Source: Syncephalis plumigaleata (lineage: Eukaryota > Zoopagomycota > Zoopagomycetes > Zoopagales > Piptocephalidaceae). Taken from it: a stretch of DNA of 64,000 nt. The notes under the pieces were generated by a model. It made no database searches. It was not told where the DNA came from and saw nothing but the letters and a program-made list of their open reading frames with translations. Location: the NCBI GenBank assembly GCA_025201365.1, contig JAIXMF010000004.1:1302001-1366000 (forward strand). Reading direction: 5' to 3'. Positions within the stretch are counted from its first letter, which is position 1, and each line of letters starts with the position of its first letter. Positions 59,232-64,000 of this stretch are shown piece by piece. The position numbers were made by a program, and so were the translations under genes.

Positions 59232-61348
59232 ATGACATCACGTCAATTACGTCCGACAGCATTACTTGCTAGTCGTTCTTTTAGTTCCACCGTTACCACT
59301 ACCACTACGACGTCATCTACATCTACATCGTCATCATTGGCATCATCATCATCATCATCAGGTGCTAATAATGACGTAGTGGTTGCAACAGTGGCAACAA
59401 AAAGAACGTCTATTTTGAGTCTTTCTAATGCAAAATCTGTATTCGCACGTAAAACCCCAATGGGGATGGTAACTACTCGTTCAGATGGTAGAGACGATGT
59501 ACAGACAGCCAAAACTAGTCGTCGTAGTTGGCCTGCATGGCTTCCTAGTTGGTTGAATGGCAAGCGACCTGTTAATACTGTTGCTGTGAAACCATCCATT
59601 ACCACTAGTTATATTAATAACAATAACAATGCTGCAGCTGCTAGTACTACCTGTGTTGCTGATGCTATCACTACCACCACGCCTACATCCACTCCTAATG
59701 GGATGGGTGTGGCAAATCAAGCGTTGCATGCGGGATATCCAGGTTTAACGATGTTCTCTACCGATGCTTACAATGTTGTGTCCAATGCCGCCGTGAATAC
59801 TCCTTCTATTCCGGTTGTGTCGACCATTTACTCCTCACTAGGCTCTCCGGTATCCTCAGGCAAAGCATCACCTATTGTTCTCGTTGCTTCATCGAATCCT
59901 AACTATCCGCCTACCACGAAATACACCATGGATCTAACGTAAGTATTCTCTCTCTAGTGGTACCTATTTATATGTATCATTATCATCATTTTATTGTACG
60001 ATGCAGCGTATTTGTATGTAATAATTGCATAATAGCTTGTCCATTAGATGATAGTGTCTTTTCGACGAATATAACTATTCTAGCAGACCAGTATTGCTTT
60101 TTCTTTTCAGTTTAGTTTTAGCTGTAAACTAGTAAATGATGTATTAATTATGACATGCACTAACCATTATCATTGCGTGTACCGTACACATACGTATCTC
60201 TTCTTCTTCTTTAGTCGTCTTGACGATGAAGCATACTTCGCGGACAAGTTCACATGCTTGTAAACTCGTTGTTACCGGATTGGCACGATGTCCACGATCC
60301 TGATGCATTAGAAATCACCCGTTTGAGCGGTGCACTCACCAATCGTGTGTACGAGGTGCGATTCAGAGATCCAAACGACACGAAGCATACTTCACGTCGT
60401 GTCCTATTGCGCGTCTACGGCAGTGGTGTGATAAGTTGTTCTCACGTACTAAGGAACTCGACTGGTTGCGCAAGTTATCGGCCGAAGGACTTGGCCCGCG
60501 TCTATTAGCGGTCTTTGGCAACGGTAGACTCGAGGAGTACTTCCGATCGGTTACTTTGACCCACGACGATCTGCGTGATCCTACCACCTGCCAGAAGATT
60601 GCACAGTGCATGGCGCAGCTACATAAGCTTGCACACATCTACCCGCCCCCGATGGCAATCAGGGTGACTGGCCCATTGTTACACGTCAATGGCTTCCACT
60701 CGTGCATCGATCGATAAAGAACATGTCGGATGCATCGATCAAACGACTACAAGAATGCTAGATACCGACAAGTCTCCTATGGATATGTTGCAACAGCTGG
60801 ATCAAGAGATCGTCCACTATGAAATGTCAGCCATACGTGCAAACTCACCCGTAGTATTGGGACATAATGATGTAAGTGATGATGGTGACTGGAATTGACT
60901 GTACAGGAAATACTCACATTATACTATAGCTACAATACGGAATATCCTTCGATTACGCGATAAGCCTGACACCTTGGTGCTAATTGATTTCGAGTATGCC
61001 GGCTACAATCCACGGGATACGATATTGCCAATCATTTCTGCGAATGGATGGCGGACTATCATGGTCCCACACCGCATCGTCTCAATTATCGCGACTTCCC
61101 GAATAAGAGGAGCGTGACACATTCTTACGTGCTTACTTGACTGAAGCGTTGGATCATACACCAACTGATGGTGAAGTGAATGAACTATGGAAAGAGGTGG
61201 AGCAATTCATTCCATGCTCGCATCTTGTATGGGCACTCTGGGGTCTATTGCAAGCCGATCGTGATGACATTGATTTCGACTATCTTGCCTATGGTGCTCA
61301 ACGCTTTGTATGTCACGGCAGTATGCACAACAACTTGGTTTTTGGTAA
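59232..61348 (+). CDS. Choline/ethanolamine kinase (several frame slips)
   Basis: ATP-dependent choline or ethanolamine kinase, first step of the Kennedy pathway. Exon 1 (59232-59940) encodes a Ser/Thr-rich N-terminal extension with an early RRSWPAWLPSWLNGKRP patch. After an intron to about 60,212 the kinase starts RLDDEAYFADKF, then ITRLSGALTNRVYEV (ATP-site strand), LLRVYGSGV, TKELDWLRKLSAEGLGPRLL and FGNGRLEEY. The Brenner motif is VVLGHNDLQYGN, split by an intron at about 60,869-60,929, and the metal-binding motif is LVLIDFEYAGYN. The C terminus ends YAQQLGFW. At least seven one-base shifts are needed, at about 60,253, 60,430, 60,648, 60,754, 60,941, 61,015 and 61,107, plus one near the end. 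Every one restores conserved sequence. Confidence 0.82.
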
Positions 61349-62092
61349 TTGTTAGTAGTAGTAGCAGTAGTAGTAGTGTTATGTTTACTCATTAATAAAT
61401 TAGTACATTTAAAATATCTGAATTATACCCCTGGATATCATTGTTTATAACTCAGTCAAATTGCATTGATGTGATTGGTTAGCGGAGAATGGCAATATTA
61501 CGAGTTGACAAAGATGGCCAACCTGCTTCCCAAGTAATGCAACAATGCTAATGGCAATATTCTACAGAATGCCAATACATATCACATACTTGATAGTAAA
61601 CAATACAATACGATAACAATGACAGTTTATGTAATGGCTATTGTAACATACATGGTACAAAACAACAACTAGTTTGTCGTACATGTTACCAACATTATGC
61701 CAATGCATATTCATTCAATAAAAGATTATCTACACTATTTATTTATTTCGATACTTGCAAGTTTAGCCGCTACTATGATTACTACTGCTACAATCCATTG
61801 CCAATTCTAATAGGTAATACAACGAGGTTACAGCAGGTATTCTAGCAGGTATTGTGATTTAATGGTGAGATTGGCACTGGATGTTTTCTTTTTTAACGCT
61901 CAAATACGGGATCCCAATTGAACGGATAACACATTCGCCGCTTTTAATTCATTTTCTTGTCATCTTACCGTCAACACTTCATCGTGTCATTCCCTTTTTT
62001 GCTTCTTCTTTCTCTGCTATTACTACTGCTATTACTACTTTCTTGAATTCCCACTTATTGGTGGGCACCTTACCGTAAGCTTCTCATAGAGC
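61349..62092. other. Intergenic spacer
   Basis: No gene seen. It comprises the kinase 3' flank and the promoter of the next gene, with a pyrimidine-rich stretch at about 61,955-62,010 before its start codon. Confidence 0.35.
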
Positions 62093-64000
62093 ATGACGGT
62101 GGTGGACACGCAATTACCCGAGCAAGCGCTGTCTCAGTCCGTCCACACCAATTCTGACATTACTATATCGGCGATATCCGACGTGCAATCTACAACAACA
62201 ACAACAACAACAACAACAACACCAGTAACAACAATACAGAAACCAGTCGTCGAGTCTAATAACAAGGATATCAACAACGCTGAGACCGAGCTTGACGCTG
62301 AACTATCCATTAACCCCGATATCGCTAATAGTAAAGTAAATCGGTGTCGTCGTCGTACACTGACCGCTTCCTCTAGTTGTACTATTCGTAGTCCACTTAG
62401 TCAAGGCTACACATTTACCCAGCTAACGGAAGAGGAAGAAGAGGGAGAGGAGAAGGACGACAAGAATTGTACAAAAGAGAATAATCAAGGAGTAGAAGAG
62501 GCGAGGTTTGACAGGCCTGATCATTCGCTAAGACGAAGCAACACTCATTCCTCGGACGGGTTGGCCACGGAGAATAACGTCGTATCTTACACATCGCGCT
62601 ATAGCATTCAATCAAGTCGGTCGGCTGGTCGACGGGCAAGCTACGCATCTTCACGCACTTACAGCTTGCGTGATTCTTGGCGTACCTCCTGGACAAGCTA
62701 CACTTCAGGATTAGCACTTGATCATAAGGACGGTACCACTGCTGCTGCCACCCATCAATCTGGTACAACCGATACACCATTAAGTCCAGCGGCTCGTGAA
62801 TTATTAGCGACATTTACACCGATACGCGAATTGGATCTCACTATGAGTATGGAGAAGGAATTGCCCGTACGTAAACCTGCTGTATCCGAAGCGTTACGTC
62901 GTCTTAATTCCGGAGGTGACTGGAGCGACGACGATGAAGCAGATCTTCTTAAGCGCGCCTCTTCCGCGCCAGGTACACCCATGGACAACTCGGGTCTAGT
63001 CGATGAGATTCGACGAACTGGCCTGCCCACCGAGTCTGATGCGGCCAAGTATCGTGCGACGCAACGTGCTGCTCCACCTTCGCACAAGGTCGACTTTCCC
63101 ATGCCGGCATCTCCCGCCTCGTCGTCGTCGGGACATCGTTCAAGAACCGATTCGATGGATTCTGTTTCATCCTGGCAACAGCATCGACCGCCTACACCGA
63201 CATTCCGACCACCATCCGTTATGCCTACACTAGAGAATGCCGACACGGCCAGTGTTTACGTGCCAGACCACGATGTGCCGTCTGGACTTCGAGGAGAGGA
63301 TAACAGCGACTTGGATACGAAGAGTGTATTCGATGATCGACAAAAAATTGCCTATGTCGGGTTGTGCTATCTCATTTTAGCCGAGCGATACACGGGCAGA
63401 TCAGCCGCTGGACAAGAGAAGAAGGCGGGCTGGGCTAGTGCAATGAACTTTTCCCGACAAATGCTTCGTAAACTTTATCAACACATGGGACTATCACCAG
63501 AAGGTATGTATATATGTACAAGCAGTAGCATTTTATTTACTAATCCAGTGAATATTAGAGCAAAAAATGGTAGAGAATATGAGTGGACATGGTGTATTAC
63601 CGAGTGATGTAGCAAGGACATTAATTATTGAATGTAAAGAAGTAACCTTACCAGCCATGGAGGCATGTGAAGCACCTATCATGAATAATAGTGAAGTGGA
63701 TACACTCTCTAATAGCAACAATAGCAGCAACAATGATGATGATGATGGTGATGATACTGGATCAATAATATCCGCAACAACACCTACTGTTCCATCTACA
63801 CCGCTAAAACGAAGCGAGTCAATATCGTCGACTACATCATCATCACTTAAAACGAAAACACATCATGCTACACAATCCGTAGCGAGTGATGTTACCACTG
63901 CTACTACCACTACTGTAGCTCAAACTATCTCTATGGATGTGCGCTGGACAATTGTTGCCGATTTATTCCTACTGATCATTTCAGAGTCTCAATACGATGC
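62093..64000 (+). CDS. Large unknown protein, 5' part, cut by window end
   Basis: Starts MTVVDTQLPEQALSQSVHTN and is open to the end of the window through one intron (donor at about 63,504, GTATGT; acceptor before 63,559). The first 380 residues are Ser/Thr/Asp-rich, disordered, with many SP and RS sites. A conserved-looking helical region follows: QKIAYVGLCYLILAERYTG, GWASAMNFSRQMLRKLYQHM, then MVENMSGHGVLPSDVARTL, an acidic low-complexity insert (DDDDGDDTG) and MDVRWTIVADLFLLIISESQ. I recall similar sequence in large fungal proteins with a C-terminal hydrolase-like domain (Mil1/DUF726 type), but cannot confirm it. No frame slip is visible. Confidence 0.6.

Noticed and set aside
61890-61930. 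Possible further TIR (TACGGGATCCCAATTGAACG)
   Set aside because: Only a few positions match the CAGG-type ends, and no inverted partner was found between 61.3 and 62.1 kb.

Overview
The window looks like nuclear DNA of a fungus. Genes are dense and rich in introns of about 45-120 nt, with GTAAGT-type donors and TACTAAY-type branch sites. The gene set includes a Yap1/Pap1-type bZIP factor, mitochondrial ribosomal proteins and a myosin regulatory light chain, alongside NOSIP and RBM5-like proteins that Saccharomyces lacks. Non-coding DNA is AT-rich with many trinucleotide repeats. An early-diverging (zygomycete-grade) fungus is my guess; the sequence does not fix the lineage.

Layout. 0-14 kb: ribosomal protein eS19, a RanBP3/Yrb2-like Ran-binding protein divergent from NOSIP, a SulP anion transporter ending before any STAS domain and divergent from an RWD-RBR ubiquitin ligase, lipoyl synthase, a Gln/Asn-rich protein and a myosin regulatory light chain. 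14.3-15.35 kb: a DNA element with perfect 26-bp terminal inverted repeats and TA duplications, partly duplicated at about 32.5-33.04 kb. 15.6-26.5 kb: a Ser/Thr-rich protein, uS17m, an ankyrin-repeat protein, a small unknown protein and a three-RRM protein.

27.47-30.48 kb (minus strand): the most unusual locus. A signal-peptide exon is followed by about 35 introns separated by tiny exons: one of 3 nt, five of 9 nt, one of 5 nt, 27 more of exactly 3 nt, and a 6-nt exon carrying the stop. Each 3-nt exon sits between a consensus acceptor and a GTAAGT-type donor, with a period of about 83 bp. Joined, they give an open frame for a 77-residue secreted Cys-containing peptide in which most of the mature domain is encoded one codon per exon.

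33-39 kb: RPB10, two small putative mitochondrial membrane proteins and WDR75/Utp17 (16 exons). 39.6-64 kb: a bHLH factor, UBE2S, Hub1/UBL5, uS5m, a putative GPI-anchored protein, a 168-bp MITE, tRNA-Val(CAC), a Yap1-like bZIP factor, an RBM5/10-like splicing factor, a choline/ethanolamine kinase and a partial unknown gene cut by the window edge.

Conserved genes from 193 to 38,573 read cleanly, usually with exon phases that sum exactly. Six conserved genes between about 39.8 and 61.4 kb need roughly 18 single-base shifts, nearly all looking like one base missing from a short homopolymer. Local consensus error is the simplest reading. There is no operon-like organisation; the genes are mostly unrelated housekeeping functions, with several head-to-head pairs sharing short promoters.
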